A DNA stretch of 64,000 nt, from NCBI RefSeq assembly GCF_000189775.2, contig NC_015555.1, positions 2,305,001 through 2,369,000 on the forward strand. Direction: 5' to 3'. The notes beneath the pieces are model-generated. The model was not told the DNA's origin, did not search any database, and worked only from the letters and a program-made list of their open reading frames with translations. This DNA is from Thermoanaerobacterium xylanolyticum LX-11. GTDB lineage: Bacteria > Bacillota > Thermoanaerobacteria > Thermoanaerobacterales > Thermoanaerobacteraceae. The first letter of the stretch is position 1; each line of letters opens with the position of its first letter. A program made the translations under genes and the position numbers. This document shows positions 1 to 9,589 of this stretch, in pieces.

Positions 1-1557
1 ATCTATGTTAGATGTGGCTTCATCTAAAATCAATATTCGCGGGTTTGCTAGAAGTGCCCTTGCAAATGATATTAACTGTCTTTGCCCTACAGAAAGCCTT
101 GATCCTCTCTCGTTTACCTCTGTATCATAGCCTTTTTCCATTTTCATTATGAATTCATGGGCATTTACCGCTTTTGCCGCTGCTATGATTTCATCATCTG
201 TGGCATCAAGTTTTCCGTACCTTATGTTTTCCTTTATTGTATCCGAAAACAAAAACGTATCCTGCAGCATTATGCCCATCTGGCTTCTCAGAGACTCCAG
301 CTCCACATGCTTTATGTCTTTTCCATCTATCAAGACAGCTCCTTTAGACGGATCGTAAAAACGGCTTATGAGATTTACAATCGTAGTCTTTCCTGCACCG
401 GTAGGACCAACAAGTGCGATAGTTTCGCCAGCATTAACTTTAAAACTTACATTATCTAAAACAACATTGCCATCGTCATAACCAAACGTTACATTTTTAA
501 ACTCCACATTTCCTTTTATCTTAGGCATTTTAATAGCATTTTTCATGTCTACAATATCTGGCTCAATGTCCATTATCTCAAATATTCTCTCTGCAGATGC
601 AAACGACATGACCAAACTGTTGTAAAAATTGCTTATGTCGAGAATTGGCCTCCAAAACATGCCTATATACATGGTAAATGCTATTATTGTCCCGATTGTA
701 ATACCGTATCCCATAAACTTTGCGCTAAAATAATAAAGTATGACAGCTCCAATCCCATAAGACGCATCAACCATAGGCCAAAAAAGGTCATTCAATCTCA
801 CAGCTTTAATAAAACTGTCCATCATATCTTTGACAAGTTTAAAGAACACTGAAGAAGTCTTGTCTTCATTCGCAAATTCCTGTACAACTTTTATCCCTGA
901 AAAATCTTCATGTGTATACGCATTAAATGTAGACCTCTTTCTTCTAAATTCCTGCCATCTTCTTCTCGATAAAGTCTCCACCGAAAAAAGACCAATCACA
1001 AGCATCGGCAGCAAAATCATGGAAGCCATAGCCAATTTGCTATTTAAATAAAACATCATAGCGCCAACACATATTACCGTCAATATCTGCGGTATAAAAT
1101 TTGTAACGCTGTTATTAAATAAATCCTGTAGTGAATTCACATCACCTATAACCCTTGCTAAAATTTTCCCTACTGGCCTTGAGTCAAAAAAAGAAAACGA
1201 AAGCTTCTGTATGTGGCTATATAATTCATGCCTTATATTTAAAAGTATATCATTTGTGACAGAAGCCATCTTTACTATCCTGGTTCTTGATGCCATCATC
1301 GCTAAGAAATTTAATGACACCATCAAAATTCCGATGATAAATAGCCCATTTATATCGCCATTTCGTATGTTTTTATCAATGGCCGTCTTCATAAGAACCG
1401 GGTTTATCAAACTTACAGTCATCTCAAATATCAAAAACATTATCACAACAAATACCTTAAACTTGTATCTGCCAAGGTAGCTGAAAAGCCTTTTTAATAT
1501 GACAAAATTCGACATTCGCCTTAAATCTTCATCTTGCTTTACCATATTTTTAGCCAT
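1..1557 (-). CDS. ABC exporter half-transporter, catalytic partner (3' end beyond window)
   Basis: Membrane ABC exporter subunit: an N-terminal six-helix transmembrane domain followed by a nucleotide-binding domain. The reading frame is open to base 1, so about 519 codons are present and the C-terminus is missing. Visible motifs are Walker A GPTGAGKTT, signature LSVGQ (not LSGGQ) and Walker B ending LDEATSNID with the normal catalytic Glu. The ATG at 1557 follows a GGAGGGAGG ribosome site. It lies 33 bp after the stop of the next ABC gene, so the two form one operon and probably a heterodimer. The variant signature here pairs with the Asp-type Walker B of the partner, as in TM287/288-like exporters. 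Substrate unknown (drug, lipid or peptide). Confidence 0.9.
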   Translation of the reverse strand, partial: MAKNMVKQDEDLRRMSNFVILKRLFSYLGRYKFKVFVVIMFLIFEMTVSLINPVLMKTAIDKNIRNGDINGLFIIGILMVSLNFLAMMASRTRIVKMASVTNDILLNIRHELYSHIQKLSFSFFDSRPVGKILARVIGDVNSLQDLFNNSVTNFIPQILTVICVGAMMFYLNSKLAMASMILLPMLVIGLFSVETLSRRRWQEFRRKRSTFNAYTHEDFSGIKVVQEFANEDKTSSVFFKLVKDMMDSFIKAVRLNDLFWPMVDASYGIGAVILYYFSAKFMGYGITIGTIIAFTMYIGMFWRPILDISNFYNSLVMSFASAERIFEIMDIEPDIVDMKNAIKMPKIKGNVEFKNVTFGYDDGNVVLDNVSFKVNAGETIALVGPTGAGKTTIVNLISRFYDPSKGAVLIDGKDIKHVELESLRSQMGIMLQDTFLFSDTIKENIRYGKLDATDDEIIAAAKAVNAHEFIMKMEKGYDTEVNERGSRLSVGQRQLISFARALLANPRILILDEATSNID

Positions 1558-1590
1558 CTTCGTGCCTCCCTCCATCGTTTGACGAACATT

Positions 1591-3339
1591 TTAGCTGCAA
1601 GCATCCGGAATGCTGTACTCTTCATCGCTAAAATCTTTAAACTGCTCGAGATAAATCTCGTAATACCTACCTCTCTTTTTAAGAAGCTCATCATGGGTTC
1701 CCTTCTCAACGATACGTCCATCTTCCATGTAAAGGATCATGTCTGCATTTTTAACAGCCGATATTCTATGAGCAATGATAAACGTCGTAGCGTTTTTCCG
1801 CCTTTCACTTAAATTTTTTAAAAGTCTAAATTCTGTATCCATGTCAAGTGCAGATGTCGCATCATCAAGTATCAATATCTTCGCATCCCTTATAAGGGCT
1901 CTCGCAATGGCTATCCTTTGCTTTTGACCACCTGATAAGCCGATACCTCTTTCACCTACTATCGTATCGTACTTGTCGTCAAACTCCTCAACAAAATCAT
2001 CTGCACAAGCCAGCCTTAATGCTTCTTTCACCTCTTCAAATGATGCATCTTCTTTCCCAAATTTTACATTCTCCTCGATGCTTTCAGAAAACAAAAATGT
2101 ATCCTGCTGCACCACCGCCATCTGACTTCTCAAATCGTGAAGATTTATGCGCCTTACGTCGTAGCCGTCAATGTATACAGCACCATCAGAGACATCGTAA
2201 TACCTGCCAATAAGATTTACTAAAGACGACTTTCCGGAACCAGTTGTACCCATTATTGCTACAGTTTGACCCGACGAAACCTTGAAATTTATATCTTTTA
2301 AGACCATATCATCATTGTACTTAAAAAACACATGCTTAAACTCCACATCACCTTTTAATTCTTTTATCCTTACAGAATCTTCACTGTCTTTGATAGATGG
2401 AACGATGTCCATGATCCTCATTATCTTTTTAGCTGACGCATCTGACTGTGCAATCAGATTCGTCAAAAATCCCAGCATTCTCATAGGCCATATAAGCATG
2501 TATATATATCCGCTAAAAGCCACCAATTCTCCAATAGATAGAGAGCTTCTGATTACCAACATGCCGCCAAAGACTACCAATATGACTATAGAGAAGTTCG
2601 TCAAAAAATCTATAGGCGGAAAATACTTAGCCACTATCCTGTTTTGCTCCATGCTAAGCTCAAAATTTTCATTATTTAAGTTTAAAAATTTCATGATTTC
2701 ATACTTTTCTCTCGCAAATGCCTTCACAAGCCTCACACCTGCTATATTCTCCTGTGCCGCCGTATTCATAAGCACACCTTGATCGCTTAGTTTCCCATAA
2801 GATATGCCAATCTTCTTTTCAAACTGAAGTGCAAGATATCCAATGATAGGCATTCCTAAAAGACTTACTAAAGTAAGCTTCCAGTTTATAAAAAAGAGTA
2901 TTGTGGATGCAGTAATAAAATATATCATGTTTTCAATAAAAAGCCTTATGCCAAATGATATACTCCTCCACACATTGTCAACATCTTCACCTATCCTGGA
3001 CATAAGCTCACCTGTATTCATTCCGTCAAAGAAGCTAAAAGGAAGGCTTTGAATGTGGTCAAAAAGGTCCTTTTTTATGTCTACGCTTATCTTTGCTGAA
3101 AGTACATCAAATATATACTCTCTTAAATATCCTAATACAGCCCTCACTGCTGTGATGGCAATGAAAGCCCACAAAATTGGCCAAAGAAGGCTCTTATCGC
3201 CACCTATAAATACCTTGTCGGTAATTACCTCCTGTAGATATGGATTAAACATATCAAGTGCGATTGCCAGTACCATAGCAATAGATGGCACTATCACGTA
3301 TAACTTGTACCTTAAGACGTATTTTAAGACTCTCCTCAA
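1591..3339 (-). CDS. ABC exporter half-transporter, degenerate-site partner
   Basis: 582-residue ABC exporter subunit with transmembrane helices in about residues 1-310 and a nucleotide-binding domain in about 340-570. It has Walker A GTTGSGKSS, canonical signature LSGGQKQR, and Walker B ILDDATSALD in which Asp replaces the usual catalytic Glu. The switch His is kept (IIAHRIS). With the downstream gene this predicts a heterodimer with one consensus and one degenerate ATP site, a well-known asymmetric exporter class. It is the first gene of the operon. Function beyond export is not visible. Confidence 0.92.
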   Translation of the reverse strand: MRRVLKYVLRYKLYVIVPSIAMVLAIALDMFNPYLQEVITDKVFIGGDKSLLWPILWAFIAITAVRAVLGYLREYIFDVLSAKISVDIKKDLFDHIQSLPFSFFDGMNTGELMSRIGEDVDNVWRSISFGIRLFIENMIYFITASTILFFINWKLTLVSLLGMPIIGYLALQFEKKIGISYGKLSDQGVLMNTAAQENIAGVRLVKAFAREKYEIMKFLNLNNENFELSMEQNRIVAKYFPPIDFLTNFSIVILVVFGGMLVIRSSLSIGELVAFSGYIYMLIWPMRMLGFLTNLIAQSDASAKKIMRIMDIVPSIKDSEDSVRIKELKGDVEFKHVFFKYNDDMVLKDINFKVSSGQTVAIMGTTGSGKSSLVNLIGRYYDVSDGAVYIDGYDVRRINLHDLRSQMAVVQQDTFLFSESIEENVKFGKEDASFEEVKEALRLACADDFVEEFDDKYDTIVGERGIGLSGGQKQRIAIARALIRDAKILILDDATSALDMDTEFRLLKNLSERRKNATTFIIAHRISAVKNADMILYMEDGRIVEKGTHDELLKKRGRYYEIYLEQFKDFSDEEYSIPDACS

Positions 3340-3764
3340 AAAAATCCCCCCTAAAAATAAAAACTGTACAAGAACATAGTCTTATACAGTCTTTTTAAGC
3401 AAACTTTGATGCACAATAATTATATGTGCAATTATTGCGTATAAAGGCAAAGATCGTGTTGGACTGTGTTCTTAAACAATTTAAAGTATAGCAAACAAAG
3501 CCAATAAATTGCCAGAAATTTACGGCTTCAAAATAAAATGCCATACTTATCATGCCATTTTCAGTCTAATGGCTTATTTAAGAACACCCTTAATCATCAC
3601 AATCTTTCCTTTCAAAGAGAAACTACAAATATTATACCACTGGGGACAAAACGATTGCAACAAATTTTAGTAAAAAAACCCTTAATGACCAGAAGCTTAA
3701 CAAGCAGTGAACCTACTCCATCCTATAGAGGATGGGAAGCCTTAGTTAAACAAATACCATTAGT
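3340..3764. other. Intergenic region with possible operator dyads for the ABC exporter operon
   Basis: This 425-bp gap holds the promoter region of the exporter operon (minus) and the 3' flank of the GH81 gene (minus). Visible dyads are ACTGTA...TACAGT (3363-3390) and CAATAATT-N8-AATTATTG (3414-3437), both upstream of the exporter and plausible repressor sites. A 7-bp hairpin with a 4-nt loop (CCATCCT/AGGATGG, 3718-3735) sits just after the GH81 stop, but no T-tract follows it on the minus strand, so it is only a weak terminator candidate. No convincing gene was seen. Confidence 0.4.
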
Positions 3765-6101
3765 TTAAGGTAAATACGAACTACTGCTTGTCGAACTTGA
3801 ACTTCCATTGTCAATCGTTAAGCTGTTTGCAGAGGCATTTACTACTTTACCATCAGAGAATGTAACAGTTAATTGATTATTCGTAGGATTATATACAACA
3901 TATGTCTTAGCACCATTTTTATTAAATACTTGATACAATGGAGTATTTGCAGTCACTGTCATGTCAGGAACTCCCAAAGTATTTAATGCATTTAACCACG
4001 CATAAGTAAAAGACTTTGATTGCCCTGGTTCATTTGCTATAGAACTATTCCACTTGCTCAATGCTGTAGAAGGATCAGAAAGTGCTAAATACATATACCA
4101 TATATCCTGCCAGGACGAAGGTTCTGTAGTTCCCCCTTGAGTTAACATTTCATCATAATAGTTCTTGACGTAATTTTTGTCCTTTGCAAGATAAAATGAA
4201 CCACCGGTTATAGGCAAAAGTTCAATTCCTCTGCCTTGTGCCGCAAAGTTAGCTGTTGAACCTGGATCCCACCAAATCTCTGCGCAATATTTTCCACCCC
4301 AAATCATAGATGAATAGTTCCAATTGTATACTCCACTATGATCAATAACGTCATGGTACAAGTCAAATACATAGTTATACATAGATTCTGCTTCAGTTGT
4401 ATACATGTATATCCCTAAATCTCTAATTGCTGTTTGACCAGTTGCAGTTCCCCATAAAATCATTGCTTGCCATGCATTCATCGCTTCGGAAAATGACTCT
4501 TGATTATTTCCATCTGTAAAGAGAGCATTACCACTTGCCCATGAATGCCCCGCATACGGATCAAAATTTCTTAAAAATGGAAATCTGGTATCTGTCCGAT
4601 CCCAATTTGCAATATCTTTTATAAGTAAATTTACCATACTACCCCATTTGCTCTGATCTGCCCAATTTTTATCTACTAAGGCTATTTGTGCAGCAGCATT
4701 TATGAAATACCCATAATGAAAATGGTGATCATTAAGTTGATCATTTGAACCATAACTTGCCGGATAACCAATCAATGTTCCCCATGTTGGGTCATAATAA
4801 AAACATTTAGAATCTGAAGAACCACTGTAAGTAAACCAATCCTCTAAATTACTCTCCAAATTAGATAGTGCATTATTGAAAACTGTTGTATTATTATTCA
4901 TCTTAGCAAGCTGAAGAATAGAAGAAACTCTATTTTGATCTTTTCCGTTCCAATAGGTATCCGTCGATGAAATACCAATTGATTCGCTATTCAATAGAGA
5001 GTTCAATGTAGATGGATCAGAACCATTTAGCGGAATAGTGGGTAATATGCCATAATATTTATATGTCGTTGTAAAACTTGTACCCGATATTGTCTTCATC
5101 AATCCTCTTACTGTGTTGTAAGTATATGGTAAATATGATAATGAATTATCTCTCCATTGATGAGGATAAAGACCAATTATAGTATCTAAATTTGTACCTT
5201 CTTTCGCTGTTGTTGAAATCGTAAATGTCGTTATAACTTGGCTATTATTTCCATCATACGACCATGAAACTTTTGTATCTGTAATAAATGCATAAGCTCT
5301 GTCTTTGAAATAATTTAATGTAGAAGTTGTATTATCAGGTAAACCTGCTATTGAAAAATATGTTTTACCACTTGGCAAATTACATGTCAATACCGATGTG
5401 CCAATACCGCTCCAAGTTGCCCCTGCCGGCGCAAATAAACCATAACTTATTCCATTTATTGTTATACCTAAATATTGACTATTGCTATCCCCATAAAATA
5501 CTGTGGGAATAGTATTAAATACTATTTGGGGATTCCCAGTTGGAAAGTCAAAGTAGATATATGGACTTCCTTCCGTTATAGTTGCTTTTAAAACATTTGT
5601 AGAACCAGATGTCAACACTCCATCGAATGACCAATCAGTTATCTTATCGGCACGTGCATCTGTATAACCACCATAGTTAGAATTTTTTATTGTCATATCC
5701 GGTGTATTAGCATTGTGCTCCCATAGCACATATCGCCCAGTATAGGAACTTTCACCTTCTCCACTTTTTTGTGGTTTGCATACTTGCAATCCATTTCCCG
5801 TAAATTTAACTGATAATGGAATTGGATACATTGCTTCTGAATACTGTGTCCATAAAATAGAACTTTCCCAGCTATTTGTTGGAATAGCACCGGTTAAATT
5901 AGATGTCTTATACACTGCTGATTGTGGGCCCACTTGTCCTGCAGGAAGAATATCGGTATAACTCCCAGCTCCTGCACTTATAGTGTTTCCATGTGCATTT
6001 TTAGAGTAAAATTTAGAGTAGAAGATATAAGAACCGATGACTATTATTATAATCAATAATACTACTAAAAACTTCATATTAAACTTCATATTAAACTTCA
6101 T
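3765..6101 (-). CDS. GH81 endo-1,3-beta-glucanase, membrane-anchored
   Basis: 778-residue glycoside hydrolase family 81 protein predicted to cut beta-1,3-glucan (laminarin, curdlan) internally. Diagnostic motifs are NDHHFHYGYF and QESFSEAMNAW, the latter carrying the catalytic Glu region. The N-terminus has a strong hydrophobic segment (about residues 11-27) without a clear cleavage site, so it may stay membrane-tethered outside the cell. The C-terminus ends in a Ser-rich tail. It is the last gene of the beta-glucan operon and overlaps the GH116 stop by 11 bp; its GGAGG site lies inside the GH116 coding sequence, implying translational coupling. A 12-bp tandem repeat gives three successive in-frame ATGs (MKFNMKFNMKF); the first is best spaced from the ribosome site. 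Confidence 0.9.
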   Translation of the reverse strand: MKFNMKFNMKFLVVLLIIIIVIGSYIFYSKFYSKNAHGNTISAGAGSYTDILPAGQVGPQSAVYKTSNLTGAIPTNSWESSILWTQYSEAMYPIPLSVKFTGNGLQVCKPQKSGEGESSYTGRYVLWEHNANTPDMTIKNSNYGGYTDARADKITDWSFDGVLTSGSTNVLKATITEGSPYIYFDFPTGNPQIVFNTIPTVFYGDSNSQYLGITINGISYGLFAPAGATWSGIGTSVLTCNLPSGKTYFSIAGLPDNTTSTLNYFKDRAYAFITDTKVSWSYDGNNSQVITTFTISTTAKEGTNLDTIIGLYPHQWRDNSLSYLPYTYNTVRGLMKTISGTSFTTTYKYYGILPTIPLNGSDPSTLNSLLNSESIGISSTDTYWNGKDQNRVSSILQLAKMNNNTTVFNNALSNLESNLEDWFTYSGSSDSKCFYYDPTWGTLIGYPASYGSNDQLNDHHFHYGYFINAAAQIALVDKNWADQSKWGSMVNLLIKDIANWDRTDTRFPFLRNFDPYAGHSWASGNALFTDGNNQESFSEAMNAWQAMILWGTATGQTAIRDLGIYMYTTEAESMYNYVFDLYHDVIDHSGVYNWNYSSMIWGGKYCAEIWWDPGSTANFAAQGRGIELLPITGGSFYLAKDKNYVKNYYDEMLTQGGTTEPSSWQDIWYMYLALSDPSTALSKWNSSIANEPGQSKSFTYAWLNALNTLGVPDMTVTANTPLYQVFNKNGAKTYVVYNPTNNQLTVTFSDGKVVNASANSLTIDNGSSSSTSSSSYLP

Positions 6102-8511
6102 TATAATTTACCTCCATAGACCATATAGAAAGCGGCCTCATATACATTGAAGCTCTATAATTTCCGTCCTTGGTCCATGCTTCAGGAGTCCTGAACCAAT
6201 AGCCCTTTCCACTTTTATCATAAGTCATTTTATATACTCCATATGCTGTGTTATACGCTTCTTCTGTCATACCTCTGTATTTCATAAAAGATGCTAAAGC
6301 ATATGTCACACCTGTCCAAACTTCCTGTGCCTGTATATCGGACTCATCAACTATACCGTCCGGCCTCATACCATTTACTGCACCCATCTTACCATTTTCA
6401 AATTTCATAACATTAAATTCATATATTTTCTTTAAGGCTTTTTGCACATGATCTTTTGGCAATATATCTCCTAATCTTAATATATCCGCATACCACTGAC
6501 CAGCAAGTTGATCCGCCATAATACTATCTTTATGGTCGCTCTCTGTATCAAAATTGTAATACTCACCATTCCACAATTCTTTTTCAAAGTTTTGTTGAGC
6601 AATTTTATACCATTCATTGTATTTTATATATGCTTCATTATCTTTTAAAACTTTTCCTATTTCCTGCGCTGCCTTTAAAGCAGCAAGCCAGAGACTCCCA
6701 CAATATGCACTTGTTCCTTTCATTGACCAAGTATCATACGTCTGGTCAGGTATACCTTCATTATCTGGTATACCGTCGTTGTCTTTATCCATTTCTTTTA
6801 ATTTATCAAGAGCGGTCTTTACTGATTTCCATGTGTATTTCAAAAATTCTTTATCTGTTTTTCCAGTCAGGACATAATCTCTGTACACAAGAAGCACATA
6901 TTTAGAATTTAAATCTTTCCAGATATTTGGATTCTGCCAATCATATGCATTAATCTTTATCCAAGGCAGAGCATATGAAGAACCTAGATCATGCGGTATC
7001 ATGCCTTGAACCTTTTTTACTGCCATTGCTCCGTTCGAGCCAACTTTAAACTCTGAACTATCCTGCACATTTATAGTATCAGCAAACTGTCTCATAACCT
7101 GTTTTTCTATATCCGGCCACAACATTACAAGCGGAAACGAACCATAAAACCTTACATCAAGTGTCTCATAATAGTTATAGTCAAAACACTCCAAAAGGCC
7201 AAACATGTTGTTTGTTCTTTTATCTTTTTCCCCAACTTTACCATTTTCCCAAGCTGTCCCGCCATCAGCAAGATAATAAAGTTCATTAAACAAAGCAGTT
7301 TTATACCAGTCGGGTTTACTCTTATTTGATAATATTGGCTTTTGCCAGTCATCTATCATCTTTTCCCACTTTTGATAATTATTTAATGCCTCTTTTAAAA
7401 TTGCAAAAGAATTTTTCCCGTTTTTTCCAAAATACTTTGTATACATTTTATACCATTTATCGCCGCCACCAAATTTCATTATTGGCAAATCCCAACTTAA
7501 AGCAAATGGTACCTCAATTGTTTGTCCGGGTTGCAATTTAAAGTTAACTGCTATTGCACTGCCTATTCCATCCTGTTTTGTTGGGGTTTCGTCATCTTTA
7601 TTATCAAGAATCCCATTTTTCGAAAATTCATGCCATAAGTCGCTACCATCACCAGTAGTTACAAATTTAGCTTTATATGAAATATCAACGCCCGGAACTT
7701 TTTTAACACCAATTGAATATTCTCCATTCCATTCTTCATTATCGTTTGATATATTGCCCATAACAGCCGCAACAATCTCACTATCTTTAGATTTGTCTTT
7801 AATAATTTTATTGAAGTTGCCACTATTGACATTTACTTGTTTACCAAAAAAACCAATCATATTTTGCCATGTAAACATTATAGAAACGTCGACATTTTTA
7901 TTTGTTGGGTTATATGCAGTCCATTTAAAAACAGCAACAGGGTATGATGTTTCTTTATAATTATAAGGTATTATAGGAGAAAACTGCTTTACCGCAAGTT
8001 GTACAGGCAAATCTTTGTTAGTGTATGTATACCATGAATTAGGATATAACGCATAATACATTCCACTTTCCTTTGGATAATCCCATTTCCAGCTGCTAAG
8101 ATAGCCGTTTTCCGGTTCGCCCGCATATAGTACCTGTGCCACACCATCTTTATTTCCTTCAACCTTCTGAAATACGCTAAACTGATTAGCATAAACCGTA
8201 GTATATTTGTTTTTGCCTATTTCAAGGTGCCATCTTGAAAACCCACCGTTATATGTCCTTCCTATTGTGCCAGCCCCAAATCCACCAAGTGGAGCTCCTT
8301 GTACATATGAATCATCAATCATTGGGTATTTAACATTTGGATGACCTGCATTTTTAAATTTCTCACCTATGCCTATTGTCCACGCACTATCTGGTATATC
8401 TATTTTATGACTTATTTTGTCTTCATTTATGTTAATTTTTTCTGAACATCCTGTTAGTATTGCACTAATTGTAAATATAAAAATAAATAACAATATTATT
8501 ACTTTTCTCAT
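6091..8511 (-). CDS. GH116 beta-glucosidase, predicted lipoprotein (TxGH116-like)
   Basis: 806-residue family GH116 enzyme (GBA2-like fold) releasing glucose from beta-glucosides. A lipoprotein signal ends in LTGC (Cys22), so the enzyme is probably anchored on the outer face of the membrane. By my count Glu441 (ECFDYNYYET) and Asp593 (TYDTW) fall exactly where the nucleophile and acid/base of TxGH116 are reported, and His507 and Asp452 also match. Family knowledge plus these positions make this an ortholog or the same protein. Its GGAGG site (8515-8519 region) precedes the ATG. It sits between an IS remnant upstream and the GH81 gene downstream in the beta-glucan operon. Confidence 0.95.
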   Translation of the reverse strand: MRKVIILLFIFIFTISAILTGCSEKININEDKISHKIDIPDSAWTIGIGEKFKNAGHPNVKYPMIDDSYVQGAPLGGFGAGTIGRTYNGGFSRWHLEIGKNKYTTVYANQFSVFQKVEGNKDGVAQVLYAGEPENGYLSSWKWDYPKESGMYYALYPNSWYTYTNKDLPVQLAVKQFSPIIPYNYKETSYPVAVFKWTAYNPTNKNVDVSIMFTWQNMIGFFGKQVNVNSGNFNKIIKDKSKDSEIVAAVMGNISNDNEEWNGEYSIGVKKVPGVDISYKAKFVTTGDGSDLWHEFSKNGILDNKDDETPTKQDGIGSAIAVNFKLQPGQTIEVPFALSWDLPIMKFGGGDKWYKMYTKYFGKNGKNSFAILKEALNNYQKWEKMIDDWQKPILSNKSKPDWYKTALFNELYYLADGGTAWENGKVGEKDKRTNNMFGLLECFDYNYYETLDVRFYGSFPLVMLWPDIEKQVMRQFADTINVQDSSEFKVGSNGAMAVKKVQGMIPHDLGSSYALPWIKINAYDWQNPNIWKDLNSKYVLLVYRDYVLTGKTDKEFLKYTWKSVKTALDKLKEMDKDNDGIPDNEGIPDQTYDTWSMKGTSAYCGSLWLAALKAAQEIGKVLKDNEAYIKYNEWYKIAQQNFEKELWNGEYYNFDTESDHKDSIMADQLAGQWYADILRLGDILPKDHVQKALKKIYEFNVMKFENGKMGAVNGMRPDGIVDESDIQAQEVWTGVTYALASFMKYRGMTEEAYNTAYGVYKMTYDKSGKGYWFRTPEAWTKDGNYRASMYMRPLSIWSMEVNYNEV

Positions 8512-8536
8512 TTAGTTGTCCTCCAAAACTATTATT

Positions 8537-8584
8537 AAAGGCAGAACATCTCATTTCCTGCCAAGCCAAGGATGCTCTGCCTTT
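8537..8584. other. Stem-loop in the leader of the GH116 gene
   Basis: Arms AAAGGCAGAACAT and ATGCTCTGCCTTT pair over about 13 bp with one mismatch around a 22-nt loop. On the plus strand it is followed by six T, on the minus strand only by TTTAATAATAG. It lies 26 bp upstream of the GH116 start and beside the IS copy. It may be an intra-operon terminator, an mRNA processing or stabilising hairpin, or a terminator for antisense transcription from the IS. Confidence 0.5.
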
Positions 8585-8617
8585 TTTCAATTATTTGCAC
8601 AATTTATTAATATATTA

Positions 8618-9560
8618 CTATAGATGAGAAATTCACTAACATAAATTGCCATAATAAACTTACATGAAAAAATTTAATAAAAAATAGAGACAAATGCTCG
8701 CTTCTATGGTATTTAATATGTTGTTACACTATAACAATATTAATCATAGGAGTGGAGCAAATGTCTCATAATAAAAGAATAACAGAAAATTCATCAATAA
8801 TCCAGTACTTAATGAAATTAAATTTTGCATTATATTTTACTAAACCTGTTATTCGTCATATTGTAGAATTTATAATTGCTGCCACTCAAAAAGGTTATAG
8901 TGGTACTGTTACAGATATAGTTAATTTAAGCTTTGCTAATTGCCATAGAACTACATTTGGCAAATTCTTAAGCCAAGGTGTTTGGAATATAGAGTATGCA
9001 TGGAGAGCTATAAGGCGAGAAGTTATTCGCATTATATTTGAATTATCCCAAACTAGCAATAAGCCGATATTTGTGATTTTTGATGATACTATTGCTGAGA
9101 AGACAAAGCCTTCGTTACAGGCTAAACATACTATCCAGGCAACAGGATTCCATCAATCACATTTAAAAGGGAAGCAAGTTTGGGGACATCAACTTCTTAC
9201 CATGATGCTATCTTGCGGCAATGTGGTATTACCTTACTGCATTGAGCGCTATGAAAGCAGACAAAGAATAACCTTGGACTAAATACATATCAAGTACGCT
9301 CAACAAAATCAATAGATAGATTATTATGGCTTATATCATTGACATACCTGTATTGTACGACTTCAGGTGACGAATATTATAAATTTGGGCAAGGAATAAA
9401 AATAGTACGCAAAGAAGTACAAAAGCAGCGTGTTCAATGGCTGTATGAGCGAGCTAATAATAAAGTACCTATTGATGAAATTTTAGCAGAACTACAGTTA
9501 GCATAGGCGTAGTGTATATATTTGATGGTAATATTTGTTATCATTTTTTCTCATCTATAG
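8618..9560 (+). mobile_element. Internally deleted IS copy (derivative of the 29 kb element)
   Basis: 943-bp element nearly identical to the intact 1394-bp IS at 29013-30406 but lacking about 451 bp of the transposase interior. Both ends are present and begin and end with the same inverted repeat (CTATAGATGAGAAA...). Flanking heptamers TATATTA and TACATTA differ at one base, consistent with an old 7-bp target duplication. It is inserted between the GH1 and GH116 genes of the beta-glucan operon in the opposite orientation. It cannot make transposase but could be mobilised in trans. Confidence 0.9.
8761..9282 (+). pseudogene. Transposase remnant with internal deletion (IS4 superfamily)
   Basis: Starts at the ATG 8 nt after AGGAG and matches the first ~165 residues of the intact transposase at 29156-30352, including the first catalytic Asp (FDDTIAEK). 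After GCTATGAAA the sequence jumps to the codons around the RQTKNN region. The deletion length is not a multiple of three, so the frame is lost and translation stops at 9282. The remaining 3' part (to about 9506) still matches the C-terminus in another frame. Confidence 0.9.
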
Positions 9561-9589
9561 TACATTACTTATCATCACGCAATTATGCT

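Noticed and set aside
3538-3768. 76-codon plus-strand frame between exporter and GH81 genes
   Set aside because: No ribosome site, no codon pattern like its neighbours, and it runs over the GH81 3' end on the other strand.
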